Shown: in pieces, positions 1 through 8,900 of the stretch | How the letters are laid out: every line of letters starts with the position of its first letter | How positions within the stretch are numbered: the first letter of the stretch is position 1 | Source: Stenotrophomonas sp. 278 | GTDB taxonomy: Bacteria > Pseudomonadota > Gammaproteobacteria > Xanthomonadales > Xanthomonadaceae | Reading direction: 5' to 3' | NCBI RefSeq assembly: GCF_003935715.1 | Contig: NZ_RHPP01000019.1 | Coordinates: 1 to 44,743, forward strand | Length of the DNA: 44,743 nucleotides | Position numbers and translations under genes: made by a program | Notes under the pieces: generated by a model | Databases searched by the model: none | Told to the model about the DNA's origin: nothing | What the model saw: the letters and a program-made list of their open reading frames with translations, nothing else

Positions 1-1
1 T

Positions 2-565
2 CTACGCTTTGACATGAACACTCCTCATGGCCTGGATCGGCCTTCTTGTAAGTGTCCGTGAAAACGGGGGTGAACCCGCTTGACGAATTGCCAAGGTGGT
101 CCAGGCCTTATCGCCCTTGACGAATCCGACAGTGAATCGAGCCGTAACATGGTGTTCGGGCTTGAGGCCTTCGATGGAACGGAAATCGCTGCGCACCTTC
201 GACGTGGCTACAGGCTGTACATCGCCATTGATGTACAGCGCCGCATTCCAGCTCGCTTCGCTCAATGGCAGTGTTGAGCGGTTGATGATGCGGGCGGTGA
301 TGACTGGCTTGGGCCCAAAGAAGCTGTTTTCCATCCGGAACTCTGGATCAACCGCACTGACCCTCTTTAGCTCGGCGATAGTAGGAAGTTGATCGTTGGC
401 CTCCTGTCGTAGCGCTTCTATCTCCTTGGGATTGCTATCCCTGATGTGCTTAACCTGCCCTCTCACCACCTGCCTTACGGAAGCGTTTGGGTAGGTCTGG
501 TTCAGTTTTTCAAGAAGGTCGGCAGGGATTCGTGAGAAAAACAGCCGAATCGTCTCTAACACCAT
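2..565 (-). CDS. hypothetical protein, 187 aa
   Basis: Complete reading frame with ATG at 565 and TAG at 2-4; I do not recognise the family. The first 60 residues are charged and probably helical. The rest (about residues 75-170) alternates hydrophobic and polar residues like a beta-sandwich, with the stretch PVITARIINRSTLPLSEASW resembling secondary-structure patterns of immunoglobulin-like periplasmic domains, but there is no clear signal peptide. It lies 170 bases downstream of the SseB-like gene on the same strand and may belong to the same backbone group. No function is proposed. Confidence 0.6.
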   Translation of the reverse strand: MVLETIRLFFSRIPADLLEKLNQTYPNASVRQVVRGQVKHIRDSNPKEIEALRQEANDQLPTIAELKRVSAVDPEFRMENSFFGPKPVITARIINRSTLPLSEASWNAALYINGDVQPVATSKVRSDFRSIEGLKPEHHVTARFTVGFVKGDKAWTTLAIRQAGSPPFSRTLTRRPIQAMRSVHVKA

Positions 566-737
566 GATTCAACGAGGAAACACCCCTCGACGTCAGGCAG
601 TTCGTGGATTACAGACCTAGGCTTGATTGAACCAGAAGCCGCGTGACACAGGCATTCCTGGAGTACTGCTCAGGCACGCGTGCCCTTCTTGAATATTGGA
701 TTCAAGAGTTTCCACGCTCCTGACCCAACGGAAACCT

Positions 738-1679
738 TCAAGAAGGCTCTGACCGTCGCCTGATCCATTGCAGTAGTTCCTCGTGCGGGATCGTACGTCC
801 AGCGTCGACGTCGGCCATACCCTCGCGGGTCCGCCGTTCCTTCTCTTCCTCGGTCAATCCCGGAAGGAGTGCTAGTAGCTTATCTTCAGGGCTCATAGGC
901 CGATGAGCTGTGCTCAAGTTGGCTTGATTCTCGTGAAAAAATATGGGCAGGATCTGGGGATCATCCAAGCCCGCCGGCAAAGGCAGCGATACGTCGTGGA
1001 CCGCCAAGTCGATGATGACGTCCAAATCTGAGCATAAGGGCTGTATGGCGGTGGTCACCAGACGAGCCGCCCGCTCGGCGAAAGCCAGGTCCACCACCAG
1101 CCAGATCAACAGACCGGGAGGCTGTTCGACGCCCCCTGACGAGTGAGTTTCCAGGAGATAGGCCGACGAGACGAAGTCGGCGTGCTCAAGGCTGCCGCTG
1201 ATGGCCGGAGCGAGCCAAGCCGGCGCGGCCTGGGCAGGTCTCACCGCGAACTCCGCCGGCGCCAGACGTTCCACCCTGGCCAGAAAGCCCGTATCCAACA
1301 ATGTCGCAACCTCTTCCGGGTACAGGACAACGCCGCCGTAGTTGGGATTGAGCATCAACGTCGCGCCGCGAGTACCGGTTAGCAGCTCACGGCCTGAAAC
1401 TCCCAGAATTCTGACAGCAGACGAGCTGGCCGCCTGCGCCTTGTCGAGCGAGGTAAAGAAAGGGATCGCATCGAAACCGTCAGGATGGCGGAACTGGACC
1501 AGCCGCAGTGTCTGCGCGTCGTCCGAGATGGGCGCATGCACGTACACGATCGCATCCATCAGTCGCTTGAAGAATGCGCGTTCCTCGGCCGCACTGTCGC
1601 GGGCCCGTTCAAAGGAAGCCTCCAGCGCTGTCTCCGCAGACGTAGTCCCTCTTCCACGCGGCCTGCTCGGTTGCTTCAT
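738..1679 (-). CDS. SseB family protein
   Basis: The product is about 313 aa. Residues near 25-130 match the SseB N-terminal fold: a conserved opening (LMDAIVYVHAP), then FTSLDKA and a proline/asparagine-rich turn (LMLNPNYGG). A second SseB-like C-terminal half follows. The last 30 residues (GMADVDAGRTIPHEELLQW) resemble the DNA-binding antitoxin-type tail seen in CopG/ParD-like addiction proteins, an unusual addition. ATG at 1679 is preferred over the GTG further upstream because it sits two bases after the stop of the BPSL0761-like gene, implying translational coupling. SseB proteins are poorly understood: enhanced serine sensitivity in E. coli, or domains attached to secretion and toxin systems. 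The role here is unknown. Confidence 0.65.
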   Translation of the reverse strand: MKQPSRPRGRGTTSAETALEASFERARDSAAEERAFFKRLMDAIVYVHAPISDDAQTLRLVQFRHPDGFDAIPFFTSLDKAQAASSSAVRILGVSGRELLTGTRGATLMLNPNYGGVVLYPEEVATLLDTGFLARVERLAPAEFAVRPAQAAPAWLAPAISGSLEHADFVSSAYLLETHSSGGVEQPPGLLIWLVVDLAFAERAARLVTTAIQPLCSDLDVIIDLAVHDVSLPLPAGLDDPQILPIFFHENQANLSTAHRPMSPEDKLLALLPGLTEEEKERRTREGMADVDAGRTIPHEELLQWIRRRSEPS

Positions 1680-1681
1680 GG

Positions 1682-1954
1682 TCAGATGCGATGAGGGCCG
1701 AGCGGGTACCCGGAGAACCAATCCGCCTCGATCTCGCTGCTCAGGTAGGGTCGTACGAAGGCCGACTGGGTCAGCGCTCGCAGCCGCTCTTCGTGCTCAG
1801 CAATCGCCTCGATGTCGCTGACGGTTGGATAGTGCCGCAGCAGTCGATATGCCTCTTGCCGCACCTCTTTAGGCACGGCTTGGCTGGCCGCTAGCTGCCT
1901 GAGGAACGCGCCCGCCTGCAGCACATTGCGGGTGCGCTCAGATGGCATCGTCAT
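1682..1954 (-). CDS. BPSL0761 family small protein
   Basis: About 90 aa. The MPSERTRNVLQAGAFLRQL opening, the central RxxAYRLLRHYP and the C-terminal EADWFSGYPLGPHR are hallmarks of the uncharacterised BPSL0761 family, which is common on mobile islands of beta- and gammaproteobacteria. The frame is open to a GTG at 1975, but that codon lies inside a 15-bp dyad (1975-1989) that looks like an operator, so ATG at 1954 (or 1948) is preferred. Its TGA is two bases before the SseB-like start. It is mostly helical with no membrane segment. The function is unknown; in other genomes family members are often paired with a second small gene, as here. Confidence 0.7.
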   Translation of the reverse strand: MTMPSERTRNVLQAGAFLRQLAASQAVPKEVRQEAYRLLRHYPTVSDIEAIAEHEERLRALTQSAFVRPYLSSEIEADWFSGYPLGPHRI

Positions 1955-1974
1955 GACATCAAGAATGACTAGCA

Positions 1975-1989
1975 CTAAGGAATGCTTAG
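1975..1989. promoter_or_regulatory. operator-like dyad CTAAG-N5-CTTAG (copy 1)
   Basis: A perfect dyad, CTAAG then five bases then CTTAG, continued by CTT on the right. It sits about 28 bases before the BPSL0761-like start. The same dyad with the same CTT extension occurs at 21957-21971 in front of an XRE repressor gene, so both are probably bound by that repressor. The functional assignment is inferred. Confidence 0.5.
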
Positions 1990-2045
1990 CTTATCGCGTT
2001 TGTGGCCGGCCAGGGCACGGTGCAACTACAGACCTTGCGATTCCT

Positions 2046-2101
2046 GTATTAATGTAATATAATCAATAACTTAATTCGCATAAGTGAGCGTTATGTCCAT
2101 G
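2046..2101. other. AT-rich junction with a dif-like element
   Basis: An AT-rich stretch in an otherwise GC-rich window. It holds the short dyad TATTA-ATG-TAATA (2047-2059) and then AATTCGCATAA (2073-2083), seven bases, and TTATGTCCATG (2091-2101). The left arm resembles the XerC half of dif/pdif sites and TTATG resembles the start of the XerD half, but the spacer is 7 rather than the usual 6 and the right arm is degenerate. It lies exactly between the backbone genes and the copper block, so it may be a junction. The recombination role is speculative. Confidence 0.25.
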
Positions 2102-2129
2102 GAGTGAGGGCCAATAGGAACGAGCAGGT

Positions 2130-2160
2130 AGCCTGAGCCTTCCCATGATGGGAAGGTCAA
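2130..2160 (-). promoter_or_regulatory. leftward CueR/MerR-type operator (dyad 2138-2156)
   Basis: The dyad CCTTCCC-N5-GGGAAGG (2138-2156) is the copper-responsive MerR-family (CueR) operator type. Read leftwards it is preceded by TTGACC (2160-2155) and followed after 19 bases by a weak CAGGCT -10. This looks like a promoter facing left, but the facing genes begin 180 bases away across the AT-rich junction. It may be the old promoter of a lost cueR gene. Confidence 0.5.
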
Positions 2161-2197
2161 CAACGCGGGACGGATTACCACTCAACTTGCCTGTCGT

Positions 2198-2228
2198 TTG
2201 ACCTTCCCACCGTGGGAAGGCTCATCGT
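2198..2228 (+). promoter_or_regulatory. CueR/MerR-type promoter of the copZ-like gene
   Basis: The -35 TTGACC (2198-2203) overlaps a 20-bp dyad, ACCTTCCC-N4-GGGAAGG. A 19-base spacer leads to CATCGT (2223-2228) as the -10. The long spacer with a dyad between the elements is the MerR-family activation geometry, and the half-site CCTTCCC is the known CueR type. It would drive the chaperone gene starting at 2270. No cueR gene lies in this window, so the regulator must act in trans. Confidence 0.7.
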
Positions 2229-2269
2229 CACGCCGTCGGCAAACCGCCGATGCTTTTGGAGGGTTGTCC

Positions 2270-2533
2270 ATGAATCTCGTTGTTGAAGGTATGACCTGTG
2301 GTCACTGTGTCCGAACGGTCACCCAAGCCATTCAGGCCCTTGACCCCCACGCCCAGGTGGACGTCGATCTGGGCAGTGGCGTGGTCAAGATCGAGGGCCT
2401 GCTTGCCGTAGAACAGGCGGTTGAGGCTATCCAGCGGCAAGGCTATGTGATCGCTGCGGTGCTCCCTTCTGAGGCTGGTACGCCGGCCGCCCCGGCCGTC
2501 GCATCCTCCTGCTGCGGCGGATGCCACCGCTGA
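2270..2533 (+). CDS. copZ: CopZ-like heavy-metal-associated domain chaperone
   Basis: 87 aa. Residues 1-67 form a single HMA domain with the Cu(I)-binding loop GMTCGHC near residues 7-13 and the usual beta-alpha-beta pattern (VKIEG, YVIAAV). The C-terminus carries a second thiol/His cluster, SSCCGGCHR, not found in minimal CopZ proteins and able to offer three more cysteines. ATG at 2270 follows TTTGGAGGG, a good ribosome binding site; an upstream start would lie inside the promoter. It is expected to carry Cu(I) in the cytoplasm to the P-type ATPase, and its own CueR-type promoter fits this role. Confidence 0.85.
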   Translation: MNLVVEGMTCGHCVRTVTQAIQALDPHAQVDVDLGSGVVKIEGLLAVEQAVEAIQRQGYVIAAVLPSEAGTPAAPAVASSCCGGCHR

Positions 2534-2547
2534 GTCCGCGCGAGGGC

Positions 2548-2589
2548 TTGATCCTGATCAATGACAGTCGGCCCCAAGAGGGCTAGACT
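2548..2589 (+). promoter_or_regulatory. FNR/ANR-type class II promoter upstream of the cus genes
   Basis: A perfect FNR/ANR box, TTGAT-CCTG-ATCAA (2548-2561), is followed by the -10-like TAGACT (2584-2589). A start about seven bases after the -10 (near 2596) places the box centre 41.5 bases upstream, the classical position for FNR-dependent activation. It would drive the Cys-rich protein at 2671 and then cusCBA. The spacing is read from the sequence; activity is inferred. Confidence 0.65.
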
Positions 2590-2670
2590 GGCCATCATGA
2601 GAGCTCGCACGTCCCCTGCCCTGATCTGCCCAGCGTCCGCAGGCGCTGCTTCGGGCGTGCGGGAGCTGTC

Positions 2671-3066
2671 ATGGTGAGGCTGCTGAGGCGATGGCGGCGA
2701 CCCCGTTCTCGTGCCCGACTGGCATGGCTGGGACTGTGGGCGCTGCTGCTGCAGCAACTCGCGCTGGTGGCTTACGCCTGTCCGCTGGAATCGGTGGAAG
2801 CTGGACAAGCGACCCTGATGGTCGGTTGCGAAGAGATGTCCACGCCGGATCCCGATGCTCCGGCGTTGTGCGACCAGCATTGCCAGCGCGATCACATCGC
2901 CACGGCCGATGCGAAGGCCCCTCAAGTGCCTTACCAGCCCGCGCTGGCCGCCTTCGCGCTGGTGCAGGCTCTGTTGCCACCGGTACACGCGCAGTTGTAT
3001 CGGGATGTTCCGGTGTGCGTGTCCGATCCGCCTCCCCTGCAGCGCTTCTGTAGCCTGCTGATTTAA
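2671..3066 (+). CDS. small Cys/His-rich secreted protein preceding cusC
   Basis: 131 aa. An Arg-rich N-terminus and a hydrophobic stretch (residues 18-36, ending AYA) make a probable signal or anchor segment. The mature part carries scattered cysteines and histidines: ACPLE, MVGCEEM, LCDQHCQRDH, VCVSDP and RFCSLLI. This arrangement is typical of small uncharacterised proteins encoded just ahead of heavy-metal efflux operons in Xanthomonadaceae and Pseudomonas. It lies between the FNR-type promoter and cusC, with 73 bases to the cusC start. It may bind periplasmic copper or act as a copper-sensing leader ORF, as proposed for other Cys-rich upstream ORFs. The function is not established. Confidence 0.55.
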   Translation: MVRLLRRWRRPRSRARLAWLGLWALLLQQLALVAYACPLESVEAGQATLMVGCEEMSTPDPDAPALCDQHCQRDHIATADAKAPQVPYQPALAAFALVQALLPPVHAQLYRDVPVCVSDPPPLQRFCSLLI

Positions 3067-3139
3067 GCCCCCTCCTGGATTGACCCGTGCTCGTGCTGCA
3101 TGCGTTGCAGCGCGCTCGTTGTCGTTTCCCGGAGGTCTT

Positions 3140-4444
3140 ATGGAGATGTCTTTCTTCTTGCGTGCAAGGCGCAAGATGGCGTGTGGGTTCGTGTTTGCCC
3201 TGGCGCTCAGTGGTCCTGTGCTGGCGGCATCGCCCGCTATCCCGATCAGCTACACAGAAGCCCTACAACGGGCGCTTGCTAACGCCCCAACCCTGCAGGT
3301 GCGCCGATCGCAGATCGATGCCAGTACCGAAGAAGCCGCGCGTGCTGGCGCGCTTCCCGACCCACGTTTGATCGTGGGGCTGGCGAACTGGCCCGTCAGC
3401 GGACCCGATGCCTTCAGCTTGCGGGCCGATGAGATGACCACCCAGCAAATCGGTCTGATGCAGGAGTTTCCTGCGCGTGCGAAACGACGTGCCGAGCACG
3501 CGTTGGCGCAAGCGACGCTGGCGCAAGCGCGCTCACTGTCGATGGCCGAACAGCAGATGGTGGCCCAAGCGGCCGCGCTGGCCTGGATCGAGCTGTGGAG
3601 TACGCAGCAAGCCGTAGATGCGTTGGAAGGTCTGCGCGAGCCGGCCCGTATAGCCGAGCGTGCGGCGCGTGCTCGCTTGGCAGGCGGCACGGCCGGGGCC
3701 AGTGATGTGCTTGCCGCCCAGGCCGCCCTACTGCAGTTGGACAATCGCCTGGAGCAGGTACATGCGGAGCACGCCGCCGCGCAGGCCGGCCTGGCGCGGT
3801 GGTTGGGTATTGCACCAGAGGCGATCTTGGCCAGTGGTGCGGCACCGGATTTTTCGCAGTTGCCATTGGAGCCCACCCAACTGCTGGCCAAACTGGACCA
3901 ACACACGCCACTACTGGGCTGGGAGGCACGCGAGAGCTTAGCCCAGGCCCAGGTGGATGCGGCCGTGGCCGAAACCCGCCCGGATTGGAGTGTGGAGCTC
4001 ACCTACGGACGTCGCGAGCGCGCGCCCGACGGCATGGCGCGCAGCGACATGCTCATGGTGGAAGTGGGTGTGGGCCTGCCGCTGTTCCAGAAGAACCGCC
4101 AAGCACGAGGCATCGCGGCACGGCGGGCCGAGCTGGAGGCGGTGTCCGCAGAGCGCGATGAGGCCCGGCGCATCCAAGCCGAGTCGGTGCAACGCGCGAT
4201 AGCGCGATGGCGCGGGTTAACCGGCCAGTTGGAGCGCCAGAACACGCAGAGCCTGCCTTTGGCGCGCGATCGTGCACGCACGGCGTTGGCCGCCTACGGC
4301 GCCGGTGCCGACCTGCAGCCGTGGCTGGAAGCGCGGCGCGATGAGATCGAATTGCACCTGGAGAACGCCCGTCTGCTGGGCGAACAGGGCCGTGCCTGGG
4401 CGGCACTGGCCTATCTGCTACCCCATGAGGAGAACACGCCATGA
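3140..4444 (+). CDS. cusC: TolC-family outer membrane channel CusC
   Basis: 434 aa. A signal peptide spans residues 1-32 (hydrophobic core, cut after VLAA). Two outer-membrane efflux repeats follow, rich in Ala, Gln and Arg with long coiled-coil helices (for example RAEHALAQATLAQARSL and AELEAVSAERDEARRIQ). ATG at 3140 has a strong GGAGG site seven bases upstream, so the longer frame to 3080 is not used. The stop overlaps the start of cusB (ATGA at 4441-4444). With CusB and CusA it forms the tripartite channel exporting Cu(I)/Ag(I) across the outer membrane. There is no lipobox, unlike E. coli CusC. Confidence 0.85.
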   Translation: MEMSFFLRARRKMACGFVFALALSGPVLAASPAIPISYTEALQRALANAPTLQVRRSQIDASTEEAARAGALPDPRLIVGLANWPVSGPDAFSLRADEMTTQQIGLMQEFPARAKRRAEHALAQATLAQARSLSMAEQQMVAQAAALAWIELWSTQQAVDALEGLREPARIAERAARARLAGGTAGASDVLAAQAALLQLDNRLEQVHAEHAAAQAGLARWLGIAPEAILASGAAPDFSQLPLEPTQLLAKLDQHTPLLGWEARESLAQAQVDAAVAETRPDWSVELTYGRRERAPDGMARSDMLMVEVGVGLPLFQKNRQARGIAARRAELEAVSAERDEARRIQAESVQRAIARWRGLTGQLERQNTQSLPLARDRARTALAAYGAGADLQPWLEARRDEIELHLENARLLGEQGRAWAALAYLLPHEENTP

Positions 4445-5955
4445 GCCCGACCAAGACGCGTCTCACACAGCTCGCCGTGGCCCTCGGGTTGCTGGCGCTC
4501 GGCTTTGCCGGCGGCTACGCCTGGATGACTCGAACCTCTGATACCACCCCGCCCCCCGGCACGAGCGTCGCAGATCAAGCACGCAAGGTGCTGTACTGGT
4601 ACGACCCCATGGCGCCTGAGCAGCGATTCGACAAGCCGGGCAAATCTCCGTTCATGGATATGGAGTTGCTGCCCAAATACGCAGATGAGGCCATAGGGGG
4701 CGGAACGCAGATCGATCCGCGCCTGCAGCAGAACGTGGGCATACGCACTCAGGAAGTGACGGTAGAGTTACTAGGGACTGCCGTACGCGTGCCGGGCACA
4801 CTGACGTGGGATCTGACCCAGGAAAGCGTGATCAGTGCGCGCATGGAAGGCTTGATCACCCACGTGCAGGTAAAGGCGCCGTTTACCGAGGTTCGTCGTG
4901 GTCAAACGCTGGCCACCGTGCAGGCCCCGGCATGGAACGCGGCCATCGCCGAAGCACATGCCCTGAGCCAAGCTCAGTCCGCGGGCGCGCGTGAGCTGCA
5001 GGGTGCGGCGCAACAACGGTTGCGTTCGTTGGGTGTTCCTTCTGGCGCCTCGGCCAGAAGTGGCGTCGTGCTTAGCGCAGACCACAGTGGTGTCGTGACC
5101 GAGATCCTGGCACGCGAGGGACAGACGGTGATGCCCGGTACGCCACTGTTCAAGATCAATGGGCTGGACACGTTGTGGCTGGAGGCCTCGGTACCCCAGG
5201 CAGCGCTGGGCACCTTGCGGCCGGGGACCTCAGTGCAGGCCACGGTCAGTGCCTGGCCGGCAGAGCGCTTTGCCGGACAGATCCAGGCGTTGCTTCCCCA
5301 GGTCGACATGGCTAGTCGCACGCAGCGGGCGCGAATTGTGCTGCGCAACCCGCAGCGTCGGCTGGTGCCGGGCATGTTCGCCGAGGTTCTGGTGCAGCCC
5401 GACGCCGAGCAGGCCCTGCCAGTCGTTCCCACGGAGGCGCTGATCGCCACCGGGCGGGACAGCCGGGTCATCGTGCAGGATCCGGACGGGAGCTTCCGGC
5501 CAGTGCGGGTGAGTGTGGGACGTAGCGTGCAAGGGCGCACGCAGATCGTGGCAGGCTTGGCCGGTGGTGAACGCGTGGTCGTCTCGGGTCAGTTCTTGCT
5601 CGACTCCGAAGCCAGTCTCTCCGGTGCGTTGGAGCGCCTGGGTGCTGCACAACCGACACGCCCTGCCAGCGCATCAGGTGTGCACGAGCGCCATGACGCC
5701 GGGCACGAACCACGCACTGTCGTGCCGTCACCGTCCAGACAGCCGGCGCCTGTCGCGCCAGACACCTCCACCTCTACGCCGCCGCGCTGCCCGGTGCAGT
5801 ACTGGTATGACCCGATGGTGCCGGAGAAGCATTTCGACAAGCCGGGCAAGTCACCGTTCATGGATATGCAGTTGGTACCCAAGTTCGGCCCCGCCGCAGC
5901 CGCTGATTGCCAGGCAAGCGAGGTCATGTCCGAAGCGATGGAGGGCACACCATGA
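4441..5955 (+). CDS. cusB: periplasmic adaptor CusB with two heavy-metal-binding domains
   Basis: 504 aa membrane fusion protein. An N-terminal membrane anchor (residues 10-28) is followed by a heavy-metal-binding module (residues 52-80, YWYDPM...PGKSPFMDM). Next come the barrel-sandwich hybrid and helical hairpin (residues 85-230), the beta-barrel and the membrane-proximal domain, ending near residue 400. A His-containing, Pro/Ser-rich linker then leads to a second copy of the heavy-metal-binding module (residues 454-482). One N-terminal copy is common; a second at the C-terminus is unusual. The Met, Asp and His residues of these modules are candidate Cu(I)/Ag(I) ligands for loading CusA. 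Starts overlap on both sides (ATGA at 4441 and 5952), so cusC, cusB and cusA are translationally coupled. Confidence 0.85.
   Translation: MSPTKTRLTQLAVALGLLALGFAGGYAWMTRTSDTTPPPGTSVADQARKVLYWYDPMAPEQRFDKPGKSPFMDMELLPKYADEAIGGGTQIDPRLQQNVGIRTQEVTVELLGTAVRVPGTLTWDLTQESVISARMEGLITHVQVKAPFTEVRRGQTLATVQAPAWNAAIAEAHALSQAQSAGARELQGAAQQRLRSLGVPSGASARSGVVLSADHSGVVTEILAREGQTVMPGTPLFKINGLDTLWLEASVPQAALGTLRPGTSVQATVSAWPAERFAGQIQALLPQVDMASRTQRARIVLRNPQRRLVPGMFAEVLVQPDAEQALPVVPTEALIATGRDSRVIVQDPDGSFRPVRVSVGRSVQGRTQIVAGLAGGERVVVSGQFLLDSEASLSGALERLGAAQPTRPASASGVHERHDAGHEPRTVVPSPSRQPAPVAPDTSTSTPPRCPVQYWYDPMVPEKHFDKPGKSPFMDMQLVPKFGPAAAADCQASEVMSEAMEGTP
4594..4680 (+). repeat. heavy-metal-binding module copy 1 in cusB
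   Basis: This 87-base segment and the one at 5800-5886 encode near-identical modules (shared core FDKPGKSPFMDM) and are also clearly similar as DNA, as expected for an internal duplication within cusB. Confidence 0.75.
5800..5886 (+). repeat. heavy-metal-binding module copy 2 in cusB
   Basis: C-terminal partner of the module at 4594-4680. Most differences between the copies fall in third codon positions or conservative residues, so the duplication has been kept under selection. Confidence 0.75.
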
Positions 5956-8900
5956 TCGCGCGCCTGATCCATGCTTGCATCGCCAATCGCGTGCTGGTGC
6001 TGGTTGCCGCCGCGCTGCTGGCGGTGGTCGGTATCTGGTCGGTAAAGAACACGCCGCTGGATGCGCTGCCGGACCTGTCCGATACCCAGGTCATCATCCG
6101 CACGCAATGGGCGGGGCAAACCCCGCGCATCATCGAAGACCAGGTCACCTACCCGTTGGCCACCACGATGTTGTCCGTGCCGGGCGTGAAGGCGGTACGC
6201 GGCTTCTCCTTCTTCGGTGATTCATTCGTCTACATCCTGTTTGACGATGCCACTGATCTTTACTGGGCGCGCTCTCGAGTGCTCGAGTACTTGAGCCAGG
6301 TACGCGATCGACTTCCGCCGAATGTGAATCCGGCGCTGGGTCCTGATGCGACAGGACTGGGCTGGATCTACCAGTACGCCTTGGTGGATCGGACAGGTCA
6401 ACGTGATGTGGGGCAGCTGCGTGCGTTGCAGGACTGGTTTCTTCGTTATGAGCTAAAAACCGTGCCGGACGTGGCTGAAGTAGCCAGTGTGGGCGGTGCG
6501 GTGCGCGCCTGGCAGATCCAGCCCGATCCGCAGGCGTTGGCGGCCCGTGGACTGACGGTGGCCGAGCTCATCGAGGCGGTGGATGCGGCCAACGGCGCTA
6601 CCGGGGGCTCGGTGATCGAACAAGGCGAAGCCGAACTGATGGTGCGCAGCGAAGGCTACCTGCGCACACAGGAGGCGTTCGAACAGGTGCCGGTAACCGG
6701 CAACGACGGCATCCCCGTCCTGCTCGGCGAGGTGGCCACGATCAGTCGCGGGCCGGTCTTCCGTCGTGGTATCGCAGAGTTGGATGGTCAAGGTGAGGTG
6801 GCCGGCGGCGTGATCGTCCTGCGGACCGGCAAGGATGCCTTGGGGGCCATTCGGAACGTCAAAGCGCGACTGCAGGCGTTGCAATCCAGCTTGCCCGAGG
6901 GCGTGGAAGTGGTGCCGGTGTACGACCGCTCCGAGCTGATCCAGGATGCGGTACGCAACCTCACCCACAAGCTTGGCGAAGAGTTTCTGGTCGTAGCGCT
7001 GGTATGCCTGCTGTTCCTGTGGCACCTACGCTCGGCGTTGGTGGCCGTCATCACCCTGCCTTTGGGTATCCTGGCGGCCTTCATCGTGATGCACGCCCAG
7101 GGGATCTCCGCCAACTTGCTGTCATTAGGCGGCATCGCCATCGCCATTGGTGCGATGGTCGATGCAGCGGTGGTGATGATCGAAAATGCACACAAGCATC
7201 TGGAGCACTGGCGGGAGGCGCACGGCCGGGAACCTCAGGGTGAGGAGCGCTGGCAGCTGATGGCCCGCTCGGCGGCCGAGGTCGGACCGGCCCTGTTCGC
7301 CAGCTTGCTGGTCATCACCCTGTCTTTCGTGCCGGTTTTTGCCCTGCAGGCGCAGGAAGGGCGATTGTTCTCGCCTCTGGCCTACACCAAGACCTACGCG
7401 ATGGCCGCCGCAGCAGGGTTGTCGGTGACCTTGATCCCCGTCTTGATGGGCTACCTGATCCGCGGCCGCATCCGCCCGGAACAGCAGAACCCCATCAATC
7501 GCATCCTGATCGCTGGCTATCGGCCCATCCTGCTGTGGGTCCTCAAACATCCCGGTGTCACCTTGCTGCTCAGCGGCCTGCTGCTAGTGCTCACCTTGAT
7601 CCCCTTTAGCCGGTTGGGCAGTGAGTTCATGCCGCCCTTGGAAGAAGGCAGCCTGTTGTACATGCCCACGGCCCTGCCCGGCCTGTCCGCCGACAAGGCC
7701 CGTCAGTTGCTCCAGCTCTCGGGCCGGATGATCAAGACCGTACCGGAGGTTGAGCACGTGTTCGGCAAGGCGGGCCGTGCCGAAAGTGCGACCGATCCGG
7801 CACCGATCGAAATGTTTGAGACCACCGTGACCTTCAAGCCGCGGGATCAATGGCGCCCGGGCATGACCCCCCAGAAGCTACGCCAGGAGTTGGACGCAGC
7901 GGTCAAGATTCCCGGTCTGACCAACCTATGGGTCCCGCCCATTCGCAATCGCATCGATATGTTGGCCACCGGCATCAAGAGCCCGATTGGGATCAAGGTC
8001 TCCGGACCCGATGTGGAGCAGATCGAGCGCCTGAGCCAGCAGATCGAGCAGGTGGCCAAGACTGTGCCCGGCGTGAGTTCGGCACTGGCCGAACGCGTCA
8101 CGGGTGGGCGCTATGTCGATGTACAGGTGCGCCCGGAAATCGCTGCACGTTACGGATTCACTCAAGGCCAACTCCAGCAACTGATTGCCACGGTCGTTGG
8201 CGGTGATCCAATCGGGGAAACGATCGAGGGGCGCGAACGCTATCCCATCGTCTTGCGCTACCCCCGTGGCCAGCGTGACTCGTTGCAGGCCTTGCAGGAT
8301 CTGCCGCTGATCGCGCCAGGCGGTGTGCAACTGACCTTGAGCCAGGTGGCGGAGCTGTCAATCAGCCCAGGCCCGCCGATGCTCAAGAGCGATAACGGCC
8401 GGTTGGTGGGCTACATCTACGTGGATGTGGCCGATCGCGACTTGGGATCGGTGGTCCAGGACCTGCAAGCCGCGGTGCAGACCCAGGTGAGTTTGCCTGC
8501 CGGCTATGGTCTGGCGTGGTCGGGGCAGTACGAGTATCTGCAACGGGCTTTGGCACGCCTGCAATGGGTGGTGCCCGCGGCGTTGGCGATCATCTTCCTG
8601 GTCATCTGGATGGTGTTTCGCCGGCTTAGCGATGTATCCATCATCCTGCTCAGCTTGCCCTTGGCGTTGGTGGGCGGTTTCTGGTTGATCTGGGGGCTGG
8701 GCCATGCGATTTCGGTGGCCAGCATGATCGGATTCATCGCCCTGGGCGGCGTTGCGGCTGAGTTCGGCGTCATCATGCTGCTGTACCTGCGTCATGCCTG
8801 GGAGCAGCGCTTGGCCAGCGGTGCGCCGGAAGATGTGTCTACCCTGCAAGAGGCTATCTACGAAGGCGCCGTGCAACGGGTGCGCCCGAAGGCGATGACG

